From Alistipes senegalensis (GTDB taxonomy: Bacteria; Pseudomonadota; Gammaproteobacteria; Burkholderiales; Burkholderiaceae_D), in assembly GCA_023664945.1 (NCBI GenBank), contig JAMPER010000001.1, forward strand, positions 484,279 through 548,278: a stretch of 64,000 nucleotides of DNA, given 5' to 3'. Position 1 is the stretch's first letter. Every line of letters starts with the position of its first letter. Both the position numbers and the translations under genes were made by a program. The notes under the pieces are model-generated. The model was not told the DNA's origin. It was given only the letters and a program-made list of their open reading frames with translations, and ran no database searches. Positions 37,175-45,254 of this stretch are shown here, piece after piece.

Positions 37175-37841
37175 TTCCGTTTTCTGTGTTTTGCATCATT
37201 TCCCGCAGAAGCGGGAGGGTGATGGCGCGTTTGGTTTGCAGGGAGTAGCTGTCCAGGGCGTCCAGCATGACGACAAGGGAGCGCATATCCCGCGGATAAT
37301 GGGTAATGAGATAGGGTAGCACATCCGGGGAAAGGACAATGCCCCTTTCCCCGGCAGCTTGTTTCAGGGCGTTGATTTTTTCTTCGTCTGTCAGGCCATG
37401 AACGCGATAGGCCAGGCCCCAGCTCATTCTGCTTTTCAAGTCATCCCTGGCGGGCAGCAGTGCGGGGGAGACGGCGGAGGCAACAACCAGGTATGCCGCG
37501 CCGGCACGCACGGCGTTATAGAGGCTGAAGGCTTCAGCCTGTTTTTCCGGGGAGAGCTTTTCGCAGTCGTCCATGAGGTAAAGGGTTGTGCCGGGGTCGT
37601 ATTGGAACCGGCTGCTGTCTGAATCGGGTGGGATGTAGCGGCTGTCCGGATATTGTGCCAGCGCTTTGAGGAGGTGCGTTTTGCCAACGGCGCTGTCGCC
37701 CCACAGGTAAATGAAGCGTTCCGGCGCATTGCGCCGGGCGATGAGGAAGAGCAGCGAAAGCAGTTCTTCGTTTCTGCCTGCAACGAAGGTATCAAGGGAA
37801 GGAAGGCTTTTTTTGCCGATATCCAGCAGCAGTTGTCGCAT
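37152..37841 (-). CDS. hda: DnaA regulatory inactivator Hda
   Basis: Hda promotes hydrolysis of DnaA-bound ATP with the beta clamp and so prevents over-initiation of replication. The 229-residue AAA+ protein starts MRQLLLDIGKKSLPSLDTFV, containing a clamp-binding QLLLDI-type motif. It has SAVGKTHLLKAL (Walker A), YLMDDCEKL (Walker B) and the sensor regions. It is the first gene after the AI-2E transporter, four bases away, with overlapping downstream genes. Confidence 0.93.
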   Translation of the reverse strand: MRQLLLDIGKKSLPSLDTFVAGRNEELLSLLFLIARRNAPERFIYLWGDSAVGKTHLLKALAQYPDSRYIPPDSDSSRFQYDPGTTLYLMDDCEKLSPEKQAEAFSLYNAVRAGAAYLVVASAVSPALLPARDDLKSRMSWGLAYRVHGLTDEEKINALKQAAGERGIVLSPDVLPYLITHYPRDMRSLVVMLDALDSYSLQTKRAITLPLLREMMQNTENGNEQSCPV

Positions 37842-37846
37842 GGGGG

Positions 37847-38926
37847 TTACGAATTATAGAAATTGCTGTTGATGTAATGCCGCCGCAGGTGCCGGAAGGC
37901 GACGGAAAAGATGGCGGAGGACGGCAGGGCGACCAGTACACCCACAAAACCGAAGAGGTGGCCGAAGGCGAGCAGGGAAAAAATCACTATCAGGGGGTGG
38001 AGCTGGATACGCCTGCCAACCAGGGTTGGCGTCATGAAGAAGGCGTCGAAGGAATGGCCGAACCCGTAAATGGCGGCCAGTGTGATCCACGCCTCGACAC
38101 CGGAAAATTGCAGCATGGTGGCGATGATGGCAAGGGAAAGCCCGATGGTGATGCCGATATACGGGATGAATGCCAGCATGCCGCTGATGATGCCGACCGG
38201 CAGCGCGACGTTGTAGCCCACGATGCCGAGCGCGGTAGAGTAATAGACAGCCAGCGCCAGCATGACGGAGAGCTGTCCCCGCAGGTACTGCGCCAGCATG
38301 ACGTTGACTTCATCGGACAGGCTGATGGTTTGGTGAACCCACCGGCGGGGGATGGAATCGCGCAGTTTCCGGACGGCGAGGTGCCAGTCTTTGAGCAGGT
38401 AGAAAAGTACGACCGGGATCAGGATCAGGTTCCATGCCCAGGTAAGGACGGTGGCGCCGCCGAATTTTGCGGAGGCAAGGATGGATTTCCACAGGCCTTC
38501 TCCCTGGAGCATGAATTGTTCGGTCAACAGGCGTTTGAAGCTGGCGGTATCAACCGGAAGATCGATGCCGATATCCCGGACAAAGGGCCGGATGGATTCG
38601 CCCAGACGGATCGCCAGAACAGGGATTTGCTCATAGAGCAGGGGCCATTCGTTGAGCAGCATCGGCACAATGATGAGGCACAAGGCGGTGACAACGGCGA
38701 ATAAAACGGCCATTACTATCAGGACGGACAGGGTGCGCGAGAGCCTGAAGCGCCCCATCCTGATGGAGCGCAGCCAGTCCACGCCGGGGTTTAAGGCGTA
38801 GGCCAGGATGGCGCCGGCGATAAAAGGCGTCAGGATGGGGCCGAGCAACAGCAAAAATAGCGCCATCATGACGCCGATGCTGAGCCACAAGGCGGTTTGT
38901 TTCTGACGTTGTGTAAAAAATACCAT
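37847..38926 (-). CDS. AI-2E/PerM family membrane protein
   Basis: The 359-residue protein has about eight hydrophobic segments and the family's central region, with RGQLSVMLALAVYYSTALGI, then PVGIISGMLAFIPYIGITIG. The family includes TqsA and PerM, permeases without a firm common substrate. It is the first gene of the perM-hda-HAD-pcnB-folK cluster and is divergent from purM. Between them lies an 89-base promoter region. Confidence 0.9.
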   Translation of the reverse strand: MVFFTQRQKQTALWLSIGVMMALFLLLLGPILTPFIAGAILAYALNPGVDWLRSIRMGRFRLSRTLSVLIVMAVLFAVVTALCLIIVPMLLNEWPLLYEQIPVLAIRLGESIRPFVRDIGIDLPVDTASFKRLLTEQFMLQGEGLWKSILASAKFGGATVLTWAWNLILIPVVLFYLLKDWHLAVRKLRDSIPRRWVHQTISLSDEVNVMLAQYLRGQLSVMLALAVYYSTALGIVGYNVALPVGIISGMLAFIPYIGITIGLSLAIIATMLQFSGVEAWITLAAIYGFGHSFDAFFMTPTLVGRRIQLHPLIVIFSLLAFGHLFGFVGVLVALPSSAIFSVAFRHLRRHYINSNFYNS

Positions 38927-39015
38927 GTCGCCCTACCCGGCGTGACAGTTTGTTAAAATGCGGTTTTCCAATCTGTTCAATTCCGCTATTTTACGCTGGA
39001 TAACTGTTTTTTATC

Positions 39016-40059
39016 ATGAATTCACCTTCCCCTTCTTCTCTTTCCTACCGTGACGCCGGTGTGGATATCGACGCCGGCGAAGCGCTGGTTGACGCTATTA
39101 AACCTTTTGCCAGACGCACTATGCGGGAAGGCGTCCTGGCCGGCATAGGCGGTTTTGGCGCGCTTTTCGAGATTAGCAAAAAGTACCGCGAGCCGGTGCT
39201 GGTTTCCGGCACGGACGGCGTTGGCACCAAGCTCAGGCTGGCGTTTCAGCTTAACCGACATGATACGGTGGGGACTGACCTTGTGGCAATGAGTGTGAAT
39301 GATATCCTTGTCCAGGGGGCGGAACCGCTGTTTTTCCTGGATTATTTTGCCTGCGGCAGGCTGGATGTGGCAATGGCTGCGGATGTGGTCAAGGGGGTGG
39401 CTGCCGGATGCGAGCAGGCCGGATGCGCCCTGATAGGCGGGGAAACGGCTGAGATGCCCGGCATGTATCCGGATGGCGAATATGACCTGGCCGGTTTTGC
39501 TGTCGGGGTGGTTGAAAAGTCGAAAATTATTGATGGCAGCACTATTGTGCCGGGGGATGTGGTGCTTGGCCTGGCTTCTTCGGGTGCGCATTCCAACGGG
39601 TATTCCCTGATCCGCCGGATTCTTGTGGAGGCCAAACCGGATATGAACGCCGATTTTTACGGCCGTCCGCTGGCGGATGTGCTGCTGGCTCCCACGCGCA
39701 TTTATGTGAAGCCGCTTCTTTCCCTGATGAAAGCGCTGCCGGTAAAAGGGATGGCGCATATTACCGGGGGCGGCCTTCTGGATAATGTGCCGCGGATTTT
39801 ACCGGAGAACTGTACCGCTCTTTTGCATCGGGATGCCTGGACGAGGCCGCCGCTTTTTGACTGGCTGCAACAGCATGGCGGGGTGGCGGATGAGGAAATG
39901 CACCGGGTGTTCAATTGCGGGATCGGCATGGCGGTGATTGTTGCCGCCAGTCAGGCTGACGCGGCCATGTCGCAGCTTAAGGCCCAGGGCGAGGCGGTTT
40001 ACCGTATTGGGGAGATACGGGCAAGGCAGGGCGGCGAGGCGCAAACGCTGGTTTTATGA
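39016..40059 (+). CDS. purM: Phosphoribosylformylglycinamidine cyclo-ligase
   Basis: PurM (AIR synthetase) closes the imidazole ring in purine synthesis using ATP. The 347-residue protein has [20 protein letters not shown] at the N-terminus, [16 protein letters not shown] (about residue 63), [14 protein letters not shown] (about 140) and [16 protein letters not shown] near 255. Length is standard. The stop overlaps the stop region of the convergent nuclease-fold gene by 6 bases. Confidence 0.97.
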   Translation: MNSPSPSSLSYRDAGVDIDAGEALVDAIKPFARRTMREGVLAGIGGFGALFEISKKYREPVLVSGTDGVGTKLRLAFQLNRHDTVGTDLVAMSVNDILVQGAEPLFFLDYFACGRLDVAMAADVVKGVAAGCEQAGCALIGGETAEMPGMYPDGEYDLAGFAVGVVEKSKIIDGSTIVPGDVVLGLASSGAHSNGYSLIRRILVEAKPDMNADFYGRPLADVLLAPTRIYVKPLLSLMKALPVKGMAHITGGGLLDNVPRILPENCTALLHRDAWTRPPLFDWLQQHGGVADEEMHRVFNCGIGMAVIVAASQADAAMSQLKAQGEAVYRIGEIRARQGGEAQTLVL

Positions 40060-40938
40060 CGGACTGGCGTCCAGTTCCATGAGCAGGGCCTGGTGATCCG
40101 AGGCGGCGCTTGTTGTTTCAACACGCATGTCCCGCACGCGGGGTGCCAGGTTCTGGCTGATAAAGATGTAGTCGGAAACAAAGGGGCCGCCGGGCCATCT
40201 TTTTCTATCAAAGTAACCCATTGTCGGCGCGTGTTTTTGGTGCGGATGGCAAATTTCCCAGGCGTCTGCCAGCGGGGGAGTGCCGGGCTGCCCCAAAGGC
40301 GCGAGCAGCTGCGTTTTTTCCGCGGCGGTTTCCGGAAAGTTGAAGTCTCCTGCCAGGATGATGCCTGATATGGGCGGATAAGGGGCAAAGGGCCCTTTTG
40401 CCGCCGTACGGGAAGCGGAAAGGGAATGCGCCCAGGCATTGCGGCAAATGCCTCGCAGGTAGTCAACCTGCGCTATCCGGTGGCTGGCTGAATGATATTC
40501 CAGGTGGGTGGTGATGATGCAGAAGAGGCCGGCAGGGGTCTGGATGAGTGCTTCAAGGGCCATGCGCGCCATGCCTTTTTCTTCGGCCCCGGCAGGCTGC
40601 GGCAGGCGGTGCCGGTATACCTGCAATACGGGAAAACGGGAAAGCAGCATGTTGCCGAAGCGTTTGGTGATACCGCCGCTGCCGGGCTGCTCAACGGCAT
40701 AGCCGCAAACCGGCGTGTAGTCTTTGAAGCGGGAGGCCAGCGCCTCAAACTGGTTGGTCCCGTCGGCATGTTTTAATTCAGGATCGCGCCAGCCGGAGGA
40801 AATTTCCTGCATGCACAGGATGTCAAAGCCGGAAAATTGCCGAAGATGCCGAAGGGTGCGGTCAAGGTCAACGGTATTATCTATGCCGCGCCCCCAGCGG
40901 ATGTTCCAGGTAACCAGTCTGATTGTTTGCGGGTTCAT
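40054..40938 (-). CDS. Endonuclease/exonuclease/phosphatase family protein (copy 1)
   Basis: The 294-residue protein has the EEP fold motifs: [11 protein letters not shown] at the start, [36 protein letters not shown] and the final SDHQALL, with the catalytic Glu, Asp, Asn and His residues in place. Members are Mg-dependent nucleases or phosphodiesterases, and the substrate cannot be read from sequence. I begin at ATG 40938, immediately before the LVTWN motif; the long upstream extension of 88 residues has no family similarity. Confidence 0.85.
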   Translation of the reverse strand: MNPQTIRLVTWNIRWGRGIDNTVDLDRTLRHLRQFSGFDILCMQEISSGWRDPELKHADGTNQFEALASRFKDYTPVCGYAVEQPGSGGITKRFGNMLLSRFPVLQVYRHRLPQPAGAEEKGMARMALEALIQTPAGLFCIITTHLEYHSASHRIAQVDYLRGICRNAWAHSLSASRTAAKGPFAPYPPISGIILAGDFNFPETAAEKTQLLAPLGQPGTPPLADAWEICHPHQKHAPTMGYFDRKRWPGGPFVSDYIFISQNLAPRVRDMRVETTSAASDHQALLMELDASPS

Positions 40939-41185
40939 GGCTTCAGGCAGAAAGGATGAAAAAACGGCAGTGGAACGGGCTTGTCCGGTATGGCAGGTTG
41001 TTTTTCCTTTTCCACGGGGGATTTCCTGTTGCCTGGCGTTTCCTGGTTCGTCTGTTCTTTCCAGGCCAGTATAGCCGGTTATACCGCCTTGTGCGGGTAT
41101 TCTTCTGCCTTTTCTGTGTTGATTCGGGTGATGGGCAAGGAGGCGGGTTACTGCGCCGGAAAATTCCCGGGAGGGAAGGTGGCTA

Positions 41186-41222
41186 CGTCCCCGTGCTGCC
41201 AAAAGGCGGATTCACGGGGACG
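41186..41222. ncRNA. Candidate structured RNA element
   Basis: CGTCCCCGTG pairs perfectly with CACGGGGACG. Inside is a second small GCC-AAAA-GGC hairpin. It stands about 100 bases upstream of a terminator in a gene-free region, so it could be part of a small RNA. A riboswitch match was considered and not supported. Confidence 0.3.
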
Positions 41223-41295
41223 CCAGTCACGCTACTAAGGAACAGTACAAAACACAATGCCTGCCAGGAGAGTAAATGCCTGCATTGTGAAGAAG

Positions 41296-41340
41296 CATGA
41301 TGTCCGCAAAAATGGCTGATTTTGCGGGAATCATGTTTTT
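41296..41340 (+). terminator. Rho-independent terminator in the gap upstream of oxlT
   Basis: CATGAT-GT-CCGCAAAA (41296-41311) pairs with TTTTGCGG-GA-ATCATG (41320-41335) around an 8-base loop, followed by five T. No gene ends just upstream on the plus strand, which suggests an unannotated transcript. Confidence 0.7.
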
Positions 41341-41952
41341 ACCGGTTTTTACATAACCGGTATCAGCAATATGCCGGTATCACGTATGGCTGGCCGCGAT
41401 TATCTGCATTTGCAGGTTGATATGCTAGGTATATTTTCCCGATCCGTAAAATTGTTTTTATTTATGATTTCATTAAATCGTGTGATGGCTTTTTATTGCG
41501 ATATGCCGCCGCATGGATTATTTAATAATTTTTATTATTCAAGAAAAAGTATTTATCACAACAGGCTGCCTTTTCTTTGGCATTGGCCGGAAACATAAGT
41601 CTGTAGCGGATTTGCGGAGTTTTGACCGGAAACAAAAATTGTGATTAAGAAAGTTGATGAATTCATAAATAAAAACAATTTTACTTATGAAAAGTGCGAA
41701 GGGTACTCTTCTAACCAGGCAATATGTTTTTATGTATAAACAGTGTGTTTGCATGTAAATGTATTGTTTTTCTTTTATAACAAAAAGCAGTTTGCCGGTA
41801 TTGATGGTTTAATCGTTCTGTCGGGTTTGTTTGAACGCTGACTTATTCATTGCCGGGCTTTTTGTAATAGGCGATTAAGCATTGGTTCTGTGTGTTGCTT
41901 TACGCTGAATTAATGCCGGATTTTTTAACTTACTTAAAAAGAGAGGAACGCG

Positions 41953-43224
41953 ATGAGTACTTCAGAGCCAACTCAGCCAGCAAAACCGGCGATTCCGGAA
42001 GGAAACCGGTGGTTTTATCTCATCCTGGCCGTTTTATTGATGTGTATGATTTCCGGCGTCCAGTATGCCTGGTCGCTGTTTGCCCGTCCGCTGACAGAAA
42101 GCCTGGCAGTTTCTTTGGCTGCTGTCCAGACGGCCTTCACCCTTTCCCAGGTGATCCAGGCCGGTTCGCAACCGGGTGGCGGTTATTTTGTTGACCGCTT
42201 TGGTCCCCGGTGGCCGCTTTTTGTCGGCGGCCTGATGGTTCTGGTCGGCTGGGTCAGCATGGGCCAGGCTAGCAGCCTGCCGGTGCTTTACGGGCTGTAT
42301 ATTCTTGCCGGTGCAGGCGTTGGCGTGGTTTATGGTATTGCCATTAACACGGCCAACCGCTGGTTCCCGGACAAACGCGGTCTGGCTTCCGGTTTTACGG
42401 CAGCCGGTTACGGCCTGGGCGTTTTGCCGTTCCTGCCGTTGATCAGCTCCGTGCTGAAAACTGACGGCGTTGGCCCGGCTTTCATGTACACGGGTGTGGT
42501 TATGGGCGTAATCATTATGATTATTGCTTTCATTATCAAATTCCCGGGCGGTGCAGCAGGCGCCAAGAAGGTGATTGTTGCTACGGAACGGGATTTCAAC
42601 TCCAATGAAATGCTCCGTACGCCGCAATTCTGGATTCTGTGGATTTCTTTCTTCTCCGTCAATTTCGGCTTCCTGTTCCTGGTTGCCAACAGTGCGCCGT
42701 TTGGCCGCGAGCTGGGTCTTCCTGTCGGCGTCATCACGATTGCGGTTGCTATCCAGAACCTCTTTAACGGCGGCTGCCGTCCGTTCTGGGGATTTGTTTC
42801 CGACAAGATCGGCCGTTTCAAAACCATGTCGGTCATGTTCGGGATTAATGCCGTTGCCATGTACTCTTTTGCCCACGTAGCCAAACTGGGTACACCGTTC
42901 TTTATCGTGGTTCTGGCTATCGCCTTCTTTACTTCCGGCGGCAGCTATGCCTTGTTCCCGCCGACCAACAGCGACCTGTTCGGTACGGCTTACTCGGCAC
43001 GGAACTATGGTTTCTTCTGGGCTGCCAAAGCAACGGCTTCCATCTTTGGTGGCGGTATCGGCGCAGCAGTTGCTACCCAATACGGCTGGGCAGTTGCCTT
43101 TACTATCTCTGCCATTGCTTCCACGCTCTCTTTCTGCCTGGCAACGTTTGTTATGCCGAGGATGGGACGGCCGAAGAAACGCGTTATGACAACGCTGGCA
43201 ACCAACACGGCTGCACAACACTGA
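41953..43224 (+). CDS. OxlT-like oxalate:formate antiporter (MFS)
   Basis: The 423-residue inner-membrane protein is very close to OxlT of O. formigenes from memory: conserved blocks include FYLILAVLLMCMISGVQYAW (about 21-40), AFTLSQVIQAGSQPGGGYFV, NTANRWFPDKRGLASGFTAA and TPQFWILW. The essential Arg and Lys of OxlT (R272, K355) align with Arg276 (GGCRPFWG) and Lys359 (FFWAAKATAS). Expected role is exchange of oxalate for formate, which with oxalyl-CoA decarboxylation drives a proton motive force. At the position of OxlT Trp324 (FFTWGG) this protein reads FFTSGG, so selectivity may differ. It may be an OxlT paralogue rather than the main transporter. Start: ATG 41953 with a GAGAGGAA upstream. 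Confidence 0.9.
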   Translation: MSTSEPTQPAKPAIPEGNRWFYLILAVLLMCMISGVQYAWSLFARPLTESLAVSLAAVQTAFTLSQVIQAGSQPGGGYFVDRFGPRWPLFVGGLMVLVGWVSMGQASSLPVLYGLYILAGAGVGVVYGIAINTANRWFPDKRGLASGFTAAGYGLGVLPFLPLISSVLKTDGVGPAFMYTGVVMGVIIMIIAFIIKFPGGAAGAKKVIVATERDFNSNEMLRTPQFWILWISFFSVNFGFLFLVANSAPFGRELGLPVGVITIAVAIQNLFNGGCRPFWGFVSDKIGRFKTMSVMFGINAVAMYSFAHVAKLGTPFFIVVLAIAFFTSGGSYALFPPTNSDLFGTAYSARNYGFFWAAKATASIFGGGIGAAVATQYGWAVAFTISAIASTLSFCLATFVMPRMGRPKKRVMTTLATNTAAQH

Positions 43225-43250
43225 TATTTCACTCAAATATCCAGTTAACT

Positions 43251-43278
43251 GTACCAACCCCTTTCGCGGGGTTGGTAC
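43251..43278 (+). repeat. Perfect 11-base hairpin between oxlT-like and usp
   Basis: GTACCAACCCC (43251-43261) pairs perfectly with GGGGTTGGTAC (43268-43278) around TTTCGC. No T-run follows, so it may be an mRNA stabilising or processing element between two cotranscribed genes rather than a terminator. Confidence 0.65.
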
Positions 43279-43327
43279 ACAGCCGGGAAGCCGGTCTCAC
43301 CAAATAGCCAATTGAGTGGAGAAACGT

Positions 43328-43828
43328 ATGTTTTCAAAAATAATGATTCCAACTGATGGTTCCATCCTGGGCGATATTGCCGCAACGGAAGGTATCAAGA
43401 TGGCCGCCAAGCTGGGAGCAGAGGTTGTTATTATCCACATCGTTCGCGAGTACGATAAGGCAGGGGTAAGCAAATCCATGTCCAAAGCGGAATATGAAGA
43501 GGCGGCAAAGGTTACTGGCCGGAAAATTCTTCAGCCGCTGGAAGAGCTTGCGCAGAAAATGAAGGTCAAATACAAGACGATTCTTGGCATGGCCAACCAT
43601 ATTGCGCTGGCTGTTGTCCGGGAAGCGAAGGAATGCGGATGTGACCTGATTTTTATCGGTTCAAACGGCTGCGGCGGCTGGGATCACCTTCTGGTCGGCA
43701 GTGTTTCCAACAAGGTGCTGGCCAGTGCGGAAATCCCTGTGCTGGTTTATCGCCTGAGGGAAGACCAGGTGCCGGCAGATGCGCCGGAATACCATAGTTC
43801 TTCGGTGTTTGTTTTCCCACCTGCCTGA
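43328..43828 (+). CDS. Universal stress protein
   Basis: The 166-residue protein begins MFSKIMIPTDGSILGDIAA, the UspA nucleotide-binding fold, and has the ATP-binding style end IFIGSNGCGGWDHLLVGSVS (GxxG-type motif, about residue 110-128). Such proteins often bind ATP and respond to stress or energy state; here it is downstream of the OxlT-like gene and probably cotranscribed. Start ATG 43328 has GGAG six bases upstream; a GTG four codons earlier is possible. Confidence 0.88.
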   Translation: MFSKIMIPTDGSILGDIAATEGIKMAAKLGAEVVIIHIVREYDKAGVSKSMSKAEYEEAAKVTGRKILQPLEELAQKMKVKYKTILGMANHIALAVVREAKECGCDLIFIGSNGCGGWDHLLVGSVSNKVLASAEIPVLVYRLREDQVPADAPEYHSSSVFVFPPA

Positions 43829-43883
43829 TTTTCTTTTCCGTTTCGGGCAGAAAGAAGTATTACGGCGGTAAGGCCGGTAATGA

Positions 43884-43925
43884 GGCAAGGTTCCGGTTGT
43901 TATCTGCCGGAACCTTGCCGTTTTT
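43884..43925 (+). terminator. Terminator after oxlT-usp
   Basis: GGCAAGGTTCCGG (43884-43896) pairs perfectly with CCGGAACCTTGCC (43907-43919) around a 10-base loop, followed by G and five T. It ends the oxlT-usp transcript. Confidence 0.92.
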
Positions 43926-44005
43926 ATTGGGTCATACGGCAAAGCGGGGTTGTCTGTTTACGGAAAAGTAGAATATTATATTTCTCTTTTCGCTTTACAG
44001 TTTCT

Positions 44006-44015
44006 CCCCCCCCCC
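44006..44015. repeat. Homopolymer of ten C upstream of a LysR gene
   Basis: Ten consecutive C lie about 90 bases before the LysR gene start, between the usp terminator and the LysR gene. It is the second length-10 G/C homopolymer of the window, and its length could vary and alter spacing of promoter elements. Confidence 0.9.
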
Positions 44016-44104
44016 ACCCAAATGTGGCCTTTGCCGGCAAGGCAGGGACAGGGGGAACTGCGTAGCGTAAGGGCGTTGTTACCTTTTTTGAAGGGGCAAA
44101 AATT

Positions 44105-45043
44105 ATGCTTATTCGCCAGCTTGAATACTTTGTGACGCTTGCCAAGGTCAAACACTTTGCACGGGCAGCAGAAATATGCTGCATTACCCAGCCGGCTTTA
44201 TCGACGGCTATCCGCAACCTGGAGGTTGAACTTGGTATTCCGGTCATGAAGCGGGGAAGACGCTATGAAGGGTTGACGCCGGAAGGTGAGCATATTCTCC
44301 AGTATGCCAGCCAGATTTTATCCAGCTGGAGAGGGATGAAACAGGTGGCGGCGGTGACGAAAAATCCCAACAAGCTGCGAATCGGGGTTATTCCGACGGC
44401 CATGCATGTGGTGGCGCTGCTGACGGATTCGTTTCTTTCTGCCAATATTGATGTCCGCGAGCATGTGAAGACAATGAGTATGCAAAAGATCATTGCTTCG
44501 CTGAACCAGCATGAAATTGATATGGGCATTGGTTATGTGAATGAGTCTCCCAGCCAGGGAATGAAATGCCTGCCGATTTTCAGGGAAAATTTTGTGCTGA
44601 TGGCCCGCAAGGATTCGGAAGTGGCCCAACGCACCTCCATGAGCTGGGGCGAAGCGGCCAAGCTGCCGTTGTGCTTGCTGACGGATGAATTGCGCAGCCG
44701 GCAGCAAATCAATATGGCTTTTGAGCAGGCCGATGCCAGGCCGCACATTGTGCTGGAAACCAATTCTCCGGCCACGTTGTATAACCATGTTCTTTCTGCC
44801 GGGTTATACAGTATTGTGCCGCATTGCCTGGGCGTACTCCGCATTTTGCCCAGTCTGGATGAAGTGGCGCTGATTAACCTGACGCCGGCGATGTATGATG
44901 TGGTGGGTTTGATCGCGCTTGACAAGGATTTGGATTTGCCCCTGATCAAGGCAGCATGGGAGTATGTTGAATCTTTGGGCGATGAAAAACTGGTTGGCGG
45001 CGAATCCGCCAAAAAAGCAGCCGGAGAAAACGGGAGCTGTTAG
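44105..45043 (+). CDS. LysR-family transcriptional regulator
   Basis: The 312-residue protein has an N-terminal winged helix (about residues 1-60: RQLEYFVTLAKVKHFARAAE, then ICCITQPALSTAIRNLE) and a LysR effector domain (about 90-295). It follows the OxlT-like/usp operon on the same strand after a terminator and a C10 tract, so it may respond to an organic acid such as oxalate or formate, but its effector is unknown. A Gly/Ala/Lys-rich tail ends the protein. Confidence 0.9.
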   Translation: MLIRQLEYFVTLAKVKHFARAAEICCITQPALSTAIRNLEVELGIPVMKRGRRYEGLTPEGEHILQYASQILSSWRGMKQVAAVTKNPNKLRIGVIPTAMHVVALLTDSFLSANIDVREHVKTMSMQKIIASLNQHEIDMGIGYVNESPSQGMKCLPIFRENFVLMARKDSEVAQRTSMSWGEAAKLPLCLLTDELRSRQQINMAFEQADARPHIVLETNSPATLYNHVLSAGLYSIVPHCLGVLRILPSLDEVALINLTPAMYDVVGLIALDKDLDLPLIKAAWEYVESLGDEKLVGGESAKKAAGENGSC

Positions 45044-45075
45044 GCTTGTTTCCGGGTGAGCCGGAGAAGAGGAGA

Positions 45076-45151
45076 TGGCGCGCTCGGCTGGGATCGAACC
45101 AGCAACCCCTGCCTTCGGAGGGCAGTACTCTATCCATTGAGCTACGAGCGC
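45076..45151 (-). tRNA. tRNA-Arg (anticodon CCG)
   Basis: Cloverleaf on the minus strand: acceptor GCGCTCG/CGAGCGC, D stem GCTC/GAGT, anticodon stem CTGCC/GGCAG with loop CTCCGAA, T arm GCTGG-TTCGATC-CCAGC, discriminator G and encoded CCA. The anticodon CCG reads the Arg codon CGG. Confidence 0.95.
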
Positions 45152-45254
45152 TTTATGTGCCGTTGCCTGTCAATTTGCAACAGCAGGCGCTATTTTACCT
45201 CAATTATGCGCCGGCTGGCAGGCAGGGTGCGATAAAAAGATTGCCGGGAAAGTA

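Larger units (their letters stand above)
40939..41952. other. 1-kb noncoding region upstream of the OxlT-like gene
   Basis: The left half (to about 41340) is GC-rich and contains strong hairpins: CGTCCCCGTG at 41186-41195 with CACGGGGACG at 41213-41222, ACAATGC/GCATTGT, and a terminator at 41296-41340. The right half (about 41400-41952) is markedly AT-rich and should hold the promoter and regulatory sites of the OxlT-like gene; a GAGAGGAA ribosome binding site lies at 41939-41946. A direct repeat CCGGTATCA occurs at 41357-41365 and 41374-41382. Reading frames here have no recognisable protein. Confidence 0.6.

Noticed and set aside
41090-41260. Resemblance to a cobalamin riboswitch (GGGAAGG-like and ACTG-like pieces near strong stems)
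   Set aside because: The defining GCTGCCCCCGCAACTG-type core and the closing box are absent, and the next gene is a transporter not linked to B12.
41371-41598. 75-codon reading frame in the gap before the OxlT-like gene
   Set aside because: No ribosome binding site, no similarity, and the region looks like AT-rich regulatory DNA.
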